Part shown: one piece after another, positions 29,920 to 37,868 of the stretch
Numbering within the stretch: the first letter of the stretch is position 1
Layout: every line of letters starts with the position of its first letter
NCBI GenBank assembly: GCA_963751795.1
Contig: CAVVVI010000004.1
Coordinates: 1,116,001 to 1,180,000, forward strand
Length of the DNA stretch: 64,000 nt
Direction: 5' to 3'
DNA from: BOG-908 sp963751795
Lineage (GTDB): Bacteria > Pseudomonadota > Alphaproteobacteria > Acetobacterales > Acetobacteraceae
The notes under the pieces: generated by a model
Databases searched by the model: none
Told to the model about the DNA's origin: nothing
What the model saw: only the letters and a program-made list of their open reading frames with translations
Position numbers and translations under genes: made by a program

Positions 29920-30356
29920 TGGCCCGTCGCCTCACGGACGGTGACATCGCACTCGCGGTCAGGCTGCTCGACGGCTGGACCGGGAAGTTGACGTGGGAGC
30001 GATATCTCGCGCTTCTGGCCACGGAGCTGGGCGGTGAACTGTACACCAAGGCCGGGCTGAGGAAGCAGCCTCGCATCCTGAACGCCTGGGAAATGGCGAG
30101 GCGCCGCCTCGCGGGCAGCCTTGAAGCCGTCGGCGCGCCCAGCAACGGCGACGCGGCGGTTGCGCACCTACGAGAGATGCTGCAGCGGCTCCGGAACGAG
30201 AACGCCCGGCTGGAGCAGGAGAACCAGGACCTCCTGGAGCGCTTCCAGCGCTGGGCGCACAACGCGGCCATCGACAAGGGGATGACGCAGGACCAGCTGG
30301 ATCGGCCAATCGTGACTGCGCACGGCGTCGGCAAGCGGCCGAGGGTCATCCGTTGA
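29919..30356 (+). CDS. small coiled-coil helper protein 1
   Basis: 145 residues, intact. An N-terminal globular part (LTDGDIALAVRLLDGWTGKL, then LTWERYLALLATELG) precedes a strong coiled coil at about 90-115 (LREMLQRLRNENARLEQENQ). The start codon overlaps the recombinase stop (TAATG) and its own stop overlaps the next gene (TTGA), so it is tightly coupled. By position, size and coiled coil it resembles TnpC of Tn554-like elements, which biases insertion orientation; this is inference from arrangement. No enzymatic motif is seen. Confidence 0.65.
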   Translation: MARRLTDGDIALAVRLLDGWTGKLTWERYLALLATELGGELYTKAGLRKQPRILNAWEMARRRLAGSLEAVGAPSNGDAAVAHLREMLQRLRNENARLEQENQDLLERFQRWAHNAAIDKGMTQDQLDRPIVTAHGVGKRPRVIR

Positions 30357-30763
30357 GGGGCGTCCAGAAGGGAGAGGAGAACGTCCGGCTTCTAGGCGTC
30401 TACCTCGAAGCACTGGCCTCGGAGAAGCGGGGGCTCCCGGCGCGTGATGGGCGGCCGAACCTGTCCATCATCGCCGAGGCCTGTGCGTTCGACCGCGGGG
30501 TCTTCTACAGCAATCAGACCGCCAAGATGCTGCTGGACGATGCGCACCGGCGTCTGGGGCTCGACACCGGCACGCCTGCGGACCTCAACGCGTTCGAGCA
30601 GGCCCGGCTGCGCGAGGAGGGCAAGGCGCGTTCGGATCGCCGGTCGAGGTCACTGGAGGACGAGGTGCTGCGGCTGCGTGCGGAGAACGCCGGTCTCAGG
30701 GCGGAGAACGAGCGGTATCGCGCTCTGCGCCAGTTCCTGGCCGAGACCGGACGCGTGCCTTGA
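30353..30763 (+). CDS. small helical protein 2, DUF6262/TnpC-like
   Basis: 136 residues, starting at a TTG that overlaps the previous stop by four bases. The N-terminal half (NLSIIAEACAFDRGVFYSNQ, then TAKMLLDDAHRRLG) resembles a helix-turn-helix with the look of the DUF6262 small transposition proteins. The C-terminal half is a long coiled coil (SLEDEVLRLRAENAGLRAEN). Two paralogous-looking helper genes in a row are unusual for a Tn554-type set. Its own stop overlaps the helicase start by four bases. Family call is by pattern only. Confidence 0.6.
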   Translation: MRGVQKGEENVRLLGVYLEALASEKRGLPARDGRPNLSIIAEACAFDRGVFYSNQTAKMLLDDAHRRLGLDTGTPADLNAFEQARLREEGKARSDRRSRSLEDEVLRLRAENAGLRAENERYRALRQFLAETGRVP

Positions 30764-33024
30764 CGCAGCCTGTCAGCGTCCAGGTGCAGGTGACGTCGTT
30801 CCACGACGCAACCTCGGGTGGCGGCGTAATGATCGGGCGGGACGTCGCAGCCCGAGACCGGATGGTGAGGGCCCGCATCGCCCGTCGCGTGCTCCCCCGC
30901 CGCCCCGTCTCCGGCGAGGTGTGGCGGGTCAACGGCGCCACGGCGACCTATCCGGTCCGCAATCCCGCGACCGGCCTGATCGAACACCTCGAACATGTCG
31001 ATGCCGCCTGGGCCGCGCCGGCCGCGCCGCACGGGACGGCCATCCGGCGCTGGATCGCGCGCAATCCCTCCATCCCCGGTGTCGGAGAGGGATACGCGGA
31101 GCGGCTGTGGGACGCTTTCGGCGACCGCCTCTATGACGTCATCCGCGCCCGCGACGTCTCTGCGCTGGCGGCCGTGCTCGACGTCGCAAAGGCTTCCGCG
31201 ATCGTGGACGCGTTCGGCCTGCTGCTGGACGAGGTGACGGCTCTCCAGGAGCTCGACGGCATGGGCCTGGATGGCACCACCGCCGGCGCGGCCGTCCGCC
31301 TGTTCGGCGCCGACGCCGCCCGGCGGTTCCGCGCCGACCCATACGCGATGACCTTGCTAGAGCCTTGGGCCAAGGTCGATGCCGCCGCTCTGGCCAGCGG
31401 GGTGGAGCTGGCGGACCAGCGCCGCCTGCTTGCGGCTGTGGAAGTGGCGGCGGCACAGGCCTTTAGGACTACCGGAAGCAACCTCGGCGGCAACACCGTG
31501 GTGACCCGCGACCAGCTGGTCAGGCGCGTGCAGGCGATGCTCAGACCGGCCCGGCCGGATCAGACGGTCCGGGCCCTGGAGACGGCGCTCTCCTCCGGCG
31601 TCCTGCGCGAGGTCGCCCCGGGCCGCTACCAGGCTCGCGGCCCCGACCTGATGGAGCGCGAGGTCGAGGCGGCCGTAGCCGCTCGGCTCGCCCGGCCCAG
31701 GCTGTCGCTGGATCGCGCGGCCGTCGCCGTCGCGATCGCCGAGGTGGAGCATGCCACCGGCATAGTTCTAGAACCCGAGCAGAGGCAGGCGGTCCTGACG
31801 GCTCTGAACTCGGGCATCGCGGTAATTGACGGCGGGGCCGGGACCGGGAAAAGCACCATCGTGAGGGCCTTACTTCACGGGCACGCGCGACTCGGGCGCG
31901 GCGAGGTGGTCCAGGTCGCGCTCAGCGGCCGCGCCGCCAAGCGCCTGGCGGACGCGACCGGCTACCCGGCAATGACAGTCTACCGGCTCCAGAAGGACTT
32001 GGAGATCGGCAAGCGGCCGATGCGGGGCGGGCTGCTGGTGATCGACGAGTTTTCCATGGTCGGCACCCCGGACCTCTGGCAGCTCCTGACCGCCGTCCCG
32101 GTCGACGTGGACGTGCTGCTGGTCGGGGATCCTGCCCAGCTGCCGCCTATCAAAGCGGGCAACCCGGCGCAGGCATTCTGCGCCAGCGCTGCCGTGCCTC
32201 GCGTGACCCTCAGACGAGTACATCGGCAGGCAGCCTCGACCGGGATTCCGGCGGTCGCGCAGGCCATCCGAAATGGGAGCTTGCCGGATCTGCCGATGTT
32301 CGACGCGGGCGAACCTGACCGACCAGGGGTGTTCGTCCTACCTTGTCCGCAGGCGAGCGTGCCTGGCGAGGTGATGCGAGCGTTTGCCGCGATGACCGGG
32401 CTGCCGGACGGCGCCGTCCGGCCACGCGCCGTGTCCGACGCGCACGAAGCGGATGTCCAGATGCTGGCGATGACCCGCCATGGCCCGGCGGGCGCCGCGG
32501 ATCTGAGCGATGCCGTCGAGCGTCGCTGGCTGACCGGGCAAGAAGCGGTTCACGACTGGGGGTTCCGCGTCGGGTCCAAGCTCTTCTGGGTCAGGAACTC
32601 ATATGACCGACCCACGGGCCGCCGCCGCGCAGATGGCGTTGAAGAGACCGTGGACCTGCTGAACGGCGCGCTCGGCGTCATCCGGCGGCCCACGGCGTTT
32701 GGGGCCTGGGTAGCCTTTGACGAGGGAACCGGGGCCGAAGTGGTGAGGCAGGACTTGGGCGACCTGCTGCGAGGATGGGCAATAACCGTGCACAAGGCCC
32801 AGGGGTCCGCGTTCAGGACCGTGATCATCCCGGTGGTGCCCAGCCGCCTGCTGGACCGGGCCATGCTTTACACGGCCGTCACGCGCGGGAGGGAGCGGGT
32901 CGTGCTTGTGGGTGACGTCGCGATTGCCCGCCGGGTTGTCGCGGCGCCGGCGCGGGCGATGCTGCGGCTGCAGGCCCTCGACCTGAACGTTGCGGTGGCT
33001 CCTACCCGCGGTGAACCTGACTGA
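30760..33024 (+). CDS. RecD2-like superfamily 1 DNA helicase
   Basis: 754 residues, intact, with a TTG start overlapping the preceding gene by four bases. An N-terminal region (to about 110) may be an OB-like domain; residues 110-240 contain helix-hairpin-helix-like segments (NPSIPGVGEGYAERLWDAFG, ALQELDGMGLDGTT), as in RecD2. Walker A is GGAGTGKST (about 356-364), Walker B LLVIDEFSMV (about 427-436), and LVGDPAQLPPIKAG follows; the C-terminal end has WAITVHKAQGSAF and LYTAVTRGRERVVLVGD, the RecD/TraI-type motifs V and VI. RecD2 helicases unwind DNA 5' to 3'. Its place in a recombinase operon suggests a role in element excision, replication or repair, not shown by sequence. Confidence 0.85.
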   Translation: MTQPVSVQVQVTSFHDATSGGGVMIGRDVAARDRMVRARIARRVLPRRPVSGEVWRVNGATATYPVRNPATGLIEHLEHVDAAWAAPAAPHGTAIRRWIARNPSIPGVGEGYAERLWDAFGDRLYDVIRARDVSALAAVLDVAKASAIVDAFGLLLDEVTALQELDGMGLDGTTAGAAVRLFGADAARRFRADPYAMTLLEPWAKVDAAALASGVELADQRRLLAAVEVAAAQAFRTTGSNLGGNTVVTRDQLVRRVQAMLRPARPDQTVRALETALSSGVLREVAPGRYQARGPDLMEREVEAAVAARLARPRLSLDRAAVAVAIAEVEHATGIVLEPEQRQAVLTALNSGIAVIDGGAGTGKSTIVRALLHGHARLGRGEVVQVALSGRAAKRLADATGYPAMTVYRLQKDLEIGKRPMRGGLLVIDEFSMVGTPDLWQLLTAVPVDVDVLLVGDPAQLPPIKAGNPAQAFCASAAVPRVTLRRVHRQAASTGIPAVAQAIRNGSLPDLPMFDAGEPDRPGVFVLPCPQASVPGEVMRAFAAMTGLPDGAVRPRAVSDAHEADVQMLAMTRHGPAGAADLSDAVERRWLTGQEAVHDWGFRVGSKLFWVRNSYDRPTGRRRADGVEETVDLLNGALGVIRRPTAFGAWVAFDEGTGAEVVRQDLGDLLRGWAITVHKAQGSAFRTVIIPVVPSRLLDRAMLYTAVTRGRERVVLVGDVAIARRVVAAPARAMLRLQALDLNVAVAPTRGEPD

Positions 33025-33027
33025 CGT

Positions 33028-33720
33028 TCAGCTGGAACGCGGGCGTGCGGAACGCAGCGGGCCAGAGCCCTCCGAACGGACCCAGAGGATGCCGCCCCAT
33101 TCGATGGCGGCCGCAGCCCCCTGTGCCTCCTCGTCGTGCGGCACGAAGTCGCCCGAGACGGTGATGTAGTCCCCGGCGTTCAGCTTGGCCATCGCCGCTA
33201 TCACCTCGGGAGTGCCCTCGATGTCCTTGGTGGTGAACGTGGTCGGGACGGCGCAAGGCAGGTCGCCGCTGAGAACGATGTAGCTCTTGGTGCCCTGCCC
33301 GAAGTCCTTCTCGGTGGAGTCGACCTTGCTCGACCGCACCACCCAGGCCGCGGCCTGCGGCTTTCGGGCCGAAACGAGCGCCAGCACCTTCGTGTTCCGG
33401 TGGGCGAACAGCTGGTCAATCCGCTTGTGGGCGGCGTCGACCAGGACCTGCCTTCGCACCGCGTTGGAACGGTCGGCGTCGTCGGCGGTGTGCCACTGAG
33501 CCTCCAGCGGCGTGAACTGGGCGTCTCCCTCCTCAAGGGCGGAACATACGGCCCGTTCGGCGGCCGGGACCGGATAGGGCGACACGAAGGTCTGAGGCGG
33601 AGGTTCAGCCGAACTTGCTTCCGCGCGGGAGGGAGCTGCCCGCGAGCTTGGTCCAGACGAACGCGACCAGACACAGCAGCGCCAGCGGCAACGCGACGGC
33701 CCTGAGCGCGGAGAAGGCAA
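33028..33720 (-). CDS. hypothetical protein, soluble C-terminal domain
   Basis: The frame opens at a TTG and encodes up to 230 residues, but the first 35 or so (Arg/Ser/Pro-rich) do not look natural. Convincing protein begins near EASSAEPPPQTFVSPYPVPA and runs as helix (AAHKRIDQLFAHRNTKVLAL) and beta-strand segments to GGILWVRSEGSG. No family recognised. A second reading frame upstream on this strand encodes two membrane helices that end at 33605, so this may be the soluble half of one membrane-anchored protein whose frame was broken near 33610. It is convergent with the helicase (three-base gap) and belongs to the island cargo. Confidence 0.45.
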   Translation of the reverse strand: MPSPRSGPSRCRWRCCVWSRSSGPSSRAAPSRAEASSAEPPPQTFVSPYPVPAAERAVCSALEEGDAQFTPLEAQWHTADDADRSNAVRRQVLVDAAHKRIDQLFAHRNTKVLALVSARKPQAAAWVVRSSKVDSTEKDFGQGTKSYIVLSGDLPCAVPTTFTTKDIEGTPEVIAAMAKLNAGDYITVSGDFVPHDEEAQGAAAAIEWGGILWVRSEGSGPLRSARPRSS

Positions 33721-33757
33721 GGAGGCCGAGCACGATGGCGACTATGAGCAGGAGCAC
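33605..33757 (-). CDS. small two-helix membrane protein, possibly N-terminus of a broken gene
   Basis: 50 residues from a GTG with GAGG seven bases upstream. The sequence is strongly hydrophobic with two helices (LLLIVAIVLGLLAFSALRAV and ALPLALLCLVAFVW), then KLAGSSLPRGSKFG and stop. It overlaps the next minus-strand frame by 116 bp. Together, the two would make a protein with a membrane hairpin followed by a soluble domain, if one base were changed near 33610. It may also be a genuine free-standing small protein. Function unknown. Confidence 0.4.
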   Translation of the reverse strand: MLLLIVAIVLGLLAFSALRAVALPLALLCLVAFVWTKLAGSSLPRGSKFG

Positions 33758-34027
33758 TACCGGGCCTCGACGACGATGTATCCGGTATCACTACCACGCC
33801 TCGACGTGTGCCCAGGCATAGGAAAGCTTACTGCCCAAGCCCTTTGTTCGATCCTCGCCGGAGGCGAAGGTCGAATTGGCGGGACGCCCTTCGTCCCGAC
33901 ACCTCCACACCGCCGCGGCGCGCAGTGGAGGTCAAGCGAGGACCGGAGCCACGCGGAGCCGCGCGCAGGCGCCTTCGCCGAGCACGGCGAGCATGGCGAG
34001 GACCGGACCTTGACCGGAGCGAGCACC

Positions 34028-34537
34028 GTGGCAATACGTTCTCCGATGAACGAAGATGACGAGGTCCAGAGACGAAGGAACGAGCTTCTCGCCAAGCTAA
34101 ACAACGAGTCTAGGGCGGCCGATAGTCAAGCCACGTGGCTTGAGTTCTTTTTGACGACTTCGTTCTATGGTAATCTGCTGTTTGGGGGCCTCGCTGTCGT
34201 TCTTGGGCTGGTCAAGCAGTGGAATGTTCCGTCTGAATACATCAGCTTGTCTGCTGCGGTAAGTACAAGCTTGGCGATCCTCCCTCGACAAGGAAAGTAT
34301 CGGGCCAAAGCTGATTGGCATTACGCAGTCCGAGACACAGCAAATGGTCTCGCCAATCGCCTTGAATTCGAGATGCCCATACCCGTTTTGAGAGAGAACG
34401 TCGCGGCGATCTCGTTGGAGTGGAGAACCCAGCGCGAGAAGCTGGGTGCGCGGATGGCTGCTATCCACGATGCGCCCGTTGCGGAGTCAAATGGCGGCAG
34501 GCCTGGCAGTGCCGACGGCAAGAAACCGAAACCCTAG
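34028..34537 (+). CDS. two-transmembrane-helix protein, SLATT-like
   Basis: 169 residues from a GTG with GGAG eight bases upstream; an ATG at 34046 is the alternative start. Two predicted membrane helices, about 41-63 (FFLTTSFYGNLLFGGLAVVL) and 68-88 (SEYISLSAAVSTSLAILPRQ), are followed by a soluble helix with KADWHYAVRDTANGLANRLE. This hairpin plus amphipathic helix pattern is like SLATT effector domains that accompany nucleotide-sensing conflict systems, but the resemblance is weak and no partner nucleotide cyclase is present. It stands at the right edge of the island, before the phosphate operon. Confidence 0.55.
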   Translation: MAIRSPMNEDDEVQRRRNELLAKLNNESRAADSQATWLEFFLTTSFYGNLLFGGLAVVLGLVKQWNVPSEYISLSAAVSTSLAILPRQGKYRAKADWHYAVRDTANGLANRLEFEMPIPVLRENVAAISLEWRTQREKLGARMAAIHDAPVAESNGGRPGSADGKKPKP

Positions 34538-34836
34538 AAAGGTCGCGCTGGAGGCGAACGGTAAGTCCTTGTAAGGTAGTCTGAGCGGGATTTGGTCGGG
34601 CCTGCCGCAGTACTCTTTCGGCATAGGCGCGGGTAGCGAAGGGTGCGTGTCAGGTTGAGCAGATCGGAAACTTTAGCCGCGGTGTTTAGGCCACGTCCCC
34701 CGGCTTGTTTACGTCATCTGATCATTGGCACGCGAAAATACGGATGAAGTCGTTCTGCGCACGCCTATCCAACACACAGTTTCCGCTGGCGGCGTCCTAT
34801 AAGTGGAATGAGCCTGCCGCGGCTGGCCGGGCCGAG

Positions 34837-34854
34837 CCTTCATAAATCGGTCAT
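34837..34854 (+). promoter_or_regulatory. Pho box before pstS
   Basis: CCTTCATAAATCGGTCAT matches 13 of 18 positions of the enterobacterial PhoB site (CTGTCAT, four bases, CTGTCAC), with both half-sites in register. It lies 84 bp before the pstS GTG. The interval 34538-34937 has no gene; beyond this site I see only the GAGAGGA ribosome-binding site at 34925-34931. Comparison is with the known E. coli consensus. Confidence 0.65.
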
Positions 34855-34937
34855 ATATCGACCGACGCCGTGGCGGTAGGTAAGCCGCATCGTGGAACGG
34901 GCTGCCGTTCCGGACCATCCGCACGAGAGGATACACA

Positions 34938-35954
34938 GTGAAGATCACGGCCGTTCTAGTCATGGGGTCATTCATCGCCACGGCGCTGCCGGCGGGTGCG
35001 CGGGCGGCTGAGGAAATCACCGGCGCCGGATCGACGTTCGTCTATCCCGTGCTGGCCAAGTGGTCGGATACCTACAGCCAGAAGACCGGCGTGCGGGTGA
35101 ACTACCAGTCCATCGGCTCGGGCGGCGGCATCGCCCAGATCAAGGCGGCTACGGTGACGTTCGGCGCCACCGACAAGCCGCTCGACCCGAAGGCGCTGGA
35201 TGATGCCGGGCTCGGGCAGTTCCCCAGCGTGATCGGCGGCATCGTGCCCGTGGTCAACCTGCCGGGGATCGCACCCGGCAAGCTGAAGTTCACCGGCGCG
35301 CTGATCGCCGACATCTTCATGGGCAAGATCACCAAGTGGAACGACCCGGCCATCGCCGCACTCAATCCCGGCCTGGCCCTGCCTGCCACGGCGATCAACG
35401 TGGTGCATCGTTCCGACGGCTCCGGCACCACGTTCAACTGGGTGAACTACCTCTCCAAGGTCAGCCCCGAGTGGAAGACCAAGGTGGGCGAAGGCACTGC
35501 GGTCTCCTGGCCCACGGGCATCGGCGGCAAGGGCAATGAGGGCGTGGCCGCCTACGTCAACCGCATCAAGGGTGCGATCGGCTACGTCGAATACGCCTAC
35601 GTGCTGCAGAACAAGATGACGTACGGCCTGATCCAGAACAAAGCCGGCAGCTACGTGCAGCCGAACACGGCGAGCTTCCAGGCCGCCGCCGCCAGCGCCG
35701 ACTGGGTGCATGCCAAGGATTTCTACCTGGTGATGACCGATGCGCCCGGTGCCCAGGCCTATCCCGTGACGGCCACCACCTTCATCCTGATGTACAAGAA
35801 GCCCAAGGATGAGGCGCAGTCCAAGGCGGCGCTGGCATTCTTCAAATGGTCGTTCGAGCACGGCCAGGCTGCGGCCGAGCAGCTGAACTACGTGCCGCTG
35901 CCCGCGGCGCTGGTCAGCCAGATCGAGGGCTACTGGACCGCGCAGATCCACTGA
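34938..35954 (+). CDS. pstS: phosphate ABC transporter substrate-binding protein PstS
   Basis: 338 residues with a signal peptide (about 1-24, hydrophobic core then ARAAEE). The mature N-terminus ITGAGSTFVYPVLAKWSDTY and the phosphate-contacting segments SIGSGGGIAQI and HRSDGSGTTFNW are characteristic. It binds inorganic phosphate in the periplasm for the PstCAB transporter. Start GTG with GAGAGGA upstream. It is the first gene of a pstSCAB-phoU operon and is preceded by a Pho box, so it is presumably induced by phosphate starvation via PhoB. Confidence 0.95.
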   Translation: MKITAVLVMGSFIATALPAGARAAEEITGAGSTFVYPVLAKWSDTYSQKTGVRVNYQSIGSGGGIAQIKAATVTFGATDKPLDPKALDDAGLGQFPSVIGGIVPVVNLPGIAPGKLKFTGALIADIFMGKITKWNDPAIAALNPGLALPATAINVVHRSDGSGTTFNWVNYLSKVSPEWKTKVGEGTAVSWPTGIGGKGNEGVAAYVNRIKGAIGYVEYAYVLQNKMTYGLIQNKAGSYVQPNTASFQAAAASADWVHAKDFYLVMTDAPGAQAYPVTATTFILMYKKPKDEAQSKAALAFFKWSFEHGQAAAEQLNYVPLPAALVSQIEGYWTAQIH

Positions 35955-36020
35955 TGCGCCAGCCGTCGGGCCAATCCGGGCAGCCTGCCTGCCCGCGGCG
36001 CCGACGGGCGGGGTAGCGGC

Positions 36021-37013
36021 GTGCCGACGCCGCTGACCACGCTGGCTGCACCGCTGCCGGCGGCCCCACCCAGCCCCGATCGCCGGCGCAGCGGCGCTGC
36101 CGGCGACCGGGGCTTCCGGATCCTGACCGGCACGGCTGCCGGGCTGGTGCTGGTGACGCTTGGCGGCGCCGCGCTCTCTATGCTGTGGGGCGGCCTGCCG
36201 GCCTTCCGGCAGTTCGGCTTCGGGTTCATCTACCGCTCCGCCTGGAACCCAGTGGAGAAGGATTTCGGCGCCTTCGTGCCGATCTACGGAACCCTGGTCA
36301 CCTCGCTGATCGCCATGATCATCGCGGTGCCGATCAGCTTCGGCATCGCGATCTTCCTCAACGAGGTCGCCCCGCGCTGGCTGCGCGCACCGATTGCCAC
36401 CGCCGTGGAATTGCTGGCCGGCATACCGAGCATCATCTACGGCATGTGGGGCCTGTTCGTGTTCGTGCCCTTCATGTCGGACGTGATCGAGCCCTGGCTG
36501 GGCGACACGCTGGGCCAGGTGCCCGGCCTCGGCGCGCTGTTCAGCGGCCCGCCCTTGGGCATCGGCATGCTGACGGCCGGCATCATCCTCGGCGTCATGG
36601 TGATCCCGTTCATCTCCTCGGTGATGCGCGACGTGTTCGCATTGGTGCCCACGCCGCTGCGCGAAGCCGCCTTCGGGCTGGGTGCGACGCGGTGGGAGGT
36701 CGTGTGGGGGGTTGTCGTGCCCTACACGCGCACCGCCGTGGTGGGCGGCATCTTCCTCGGCCTCGGGCGCGCTTTGGGCGAGACGATGGCGGTGACGTTC
36801 GTGCTGGGCAACGCGCATGAGTTCAGCCGGTCGCTGCTCCAGCCCGGCAACTCCATCGCCGCGGCCATCGCCAACGAGTTCACCGAGGCCGACTCGCCGA
36901 TCTATCTCTCCTCGCTGATCGCGCTCGCCTTCCTGCTGTTCGTGGTGACGTTCATCGTGCTGGCCCTGGCCAAAATCATGCTGCTGCGCCTCACCCGCCG
37001 CGAGGGGCGCTGA
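36021..37013 (+). CDS. pstC: phosphate ABC transporter permease PstC
   Basis: 330 residues, with several predicted membrane helices. The permease loop EAAFGLGATRWEVVWGVVVP (about 213-232), containing the conserved EAA-x3-G pattern, contacts the PstB ATPase. The first membrane helix follows a short Pro/Ala-rich cytoplasmic segment. It forms the inner-membrane channel with PstA. The GTG at 36021 lies 66 bp after pstS. The stop is immediately followed by the pstA start codon. Confidence 0.92.
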   Translation: MPTPLTTLAAPLPAAPPSPDRRRSGAAGDRGFRILTGTAAGLVLVTLGGAALSMLWGGLPAFRQFGFGFIYRSAWNPVEKDFGAFVPIYGTLVTSLIAMIIAVPISFGIAIFLNEVAPRWLRAPIATAVELLAGIPSIIYGMWGLFVFVPFMSDVIEPWLGDTLGQVPGLGALFSGPPLGIGMLTAGIILGVMVIPFISSVMRDVFALVPTPLREAAFGLGATRWEVVWGVVVPYTRTAVVGGIFLGLGRALGETMAVTFVLGNAHEFSRSLLQPGNSIAAAIANEFTEADSPIYLSSLIALAFLLFVVTFIVLALAKIMLLRLTRREGR

Positions 37014-37862
37014 GTGGCGCGGCCCTCCGCGCGCGCCCTGCGGCGCAAGGCCACCAACCTGCTGGCCCTCGGCCTGGCCAGCCTGGCCACCGGCTTCGGG
37101 CTGATCTGGCTGGTATGGATCCTGTTCACCACGGCGGTGAACGGCTTCGCGGCGCTCAGCCCCCGGCTGCTGACGCAGATGACGCCGGCACCGGGCGCCG
37201 AAGGCGGGCTGCTCAACGCACTGTTCGGCAGCTTCGTGATGATCGCCATCGCCGTGCTGATGGGGGCGCCCATCGGCATCCTGGCCGGCACCTACCTGGC
37301 CGAGCACGGCCGCATGCGCCCGCTCGCCGAAGCGATCCGCTTCGTCAACGACATCCTGCTCTCGGCACCGTCCATCGTCATCGGCCTGTTCGTCTATGAG
37401 CTGGTGGTGCGCACCAGCGGCCATTTCTCCGGCTGGGCCGGCGCGCTCGCCTTGGCGTTCATCCTGCTGCCGGTGGTGGTGCGCACCACCGACGAGACGA
37501 TGCGCCTGGTGCCGGTGGCGCTGCGCGAGGCGGCGCTGGCGCTGGGTGCGCCGCAATGGAAGATGATCGTGCGGGTGATCTACCCGGCCGCGCGCACCGG
37601 CATCGTCACCGGCCTGCTGCTCGGGGTGGCCAGAATCAGCGGCGAGACCGCGCCGCTGCTGTTCACCGCGCTGAACAACCAGTACTGGACCTGGAACCTG
37701 AGCCAGCCGATGGCCAACATCCCGGTCGTGATCTTCCAGTTCGCGCTCAGCCCCTACGAAGCGTGGCACACGCTGGCCTGGGCGGGCGCGCTGCTGATGA
37801 CGCTGTTCGTGCTGATCGTCAGCGTGGCAGCCCGCACCTTCCTGCGCCAGAAACACGGCTGA
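37014..37862 (+). CDS. pstA: phosphate ABC transporter permease PstA
   Basis: 282 residues, partner permease of PstC. The EAA loop is visible as REAALALGAPQWKMIVRVIY, and GIVTGLLLGVARISGETAPL is the family-typical segment with the conserved Arg and Glu of Pst permeases. The GTG start directly abuts the pstC stop, and pstB starts six bases after this gene ends. It is the second channel subunit of the PstSCAB importer. Confidence 0.93.
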   Translation: MARPSARALRRKATNLLALGLASLATGFGLIWLVWILFTTAVNGFAALSPRLLTQMTPAPGAEGGLLNALFGSFVMIAIAVLMGAPIGILAGTYLAEHGRMRPLAEAIRFVNDILLSAPSIVIGLFVYELVVRTSGHFSGWAGALALAFILLPVVVRTTDETMRLVPVALREAALALGAPQWKMIVRVIYPAARTGIVTGLLLGVARISGETAPLLFTALNNQYWTWNLSQPMANIPVVIFQFALSPYEAWHTLAWAGALLMTLFVLIVSVAARTFLRQKHG

Positions 37863-37868
37863 ACTCCC

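Larger units (their letters stand above)
25001..34537. mobile_element. genomic island with tandem tyrosine recombinases, boundaries uncertain
   Basis: Between glmS and pstS lie three tandem tyrosine recombinase genes, two small coiled-coil genes, a helicase and two or three small membrane-protein genes. None belongs to the flanking biosynthetic or phosphate operons. Tandem recombinases with a small helper protein are the hallmark of Tn554-like transposons, RIT elements and Gamma-Mobile-Trio islands; this similarity is organisational, from memory, not by alignment. I could not find terminal repeats or a target-site duplication by eye, so the ends are placed at the operon promoter and at the last cargo gene. 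Confidence 0.6.
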
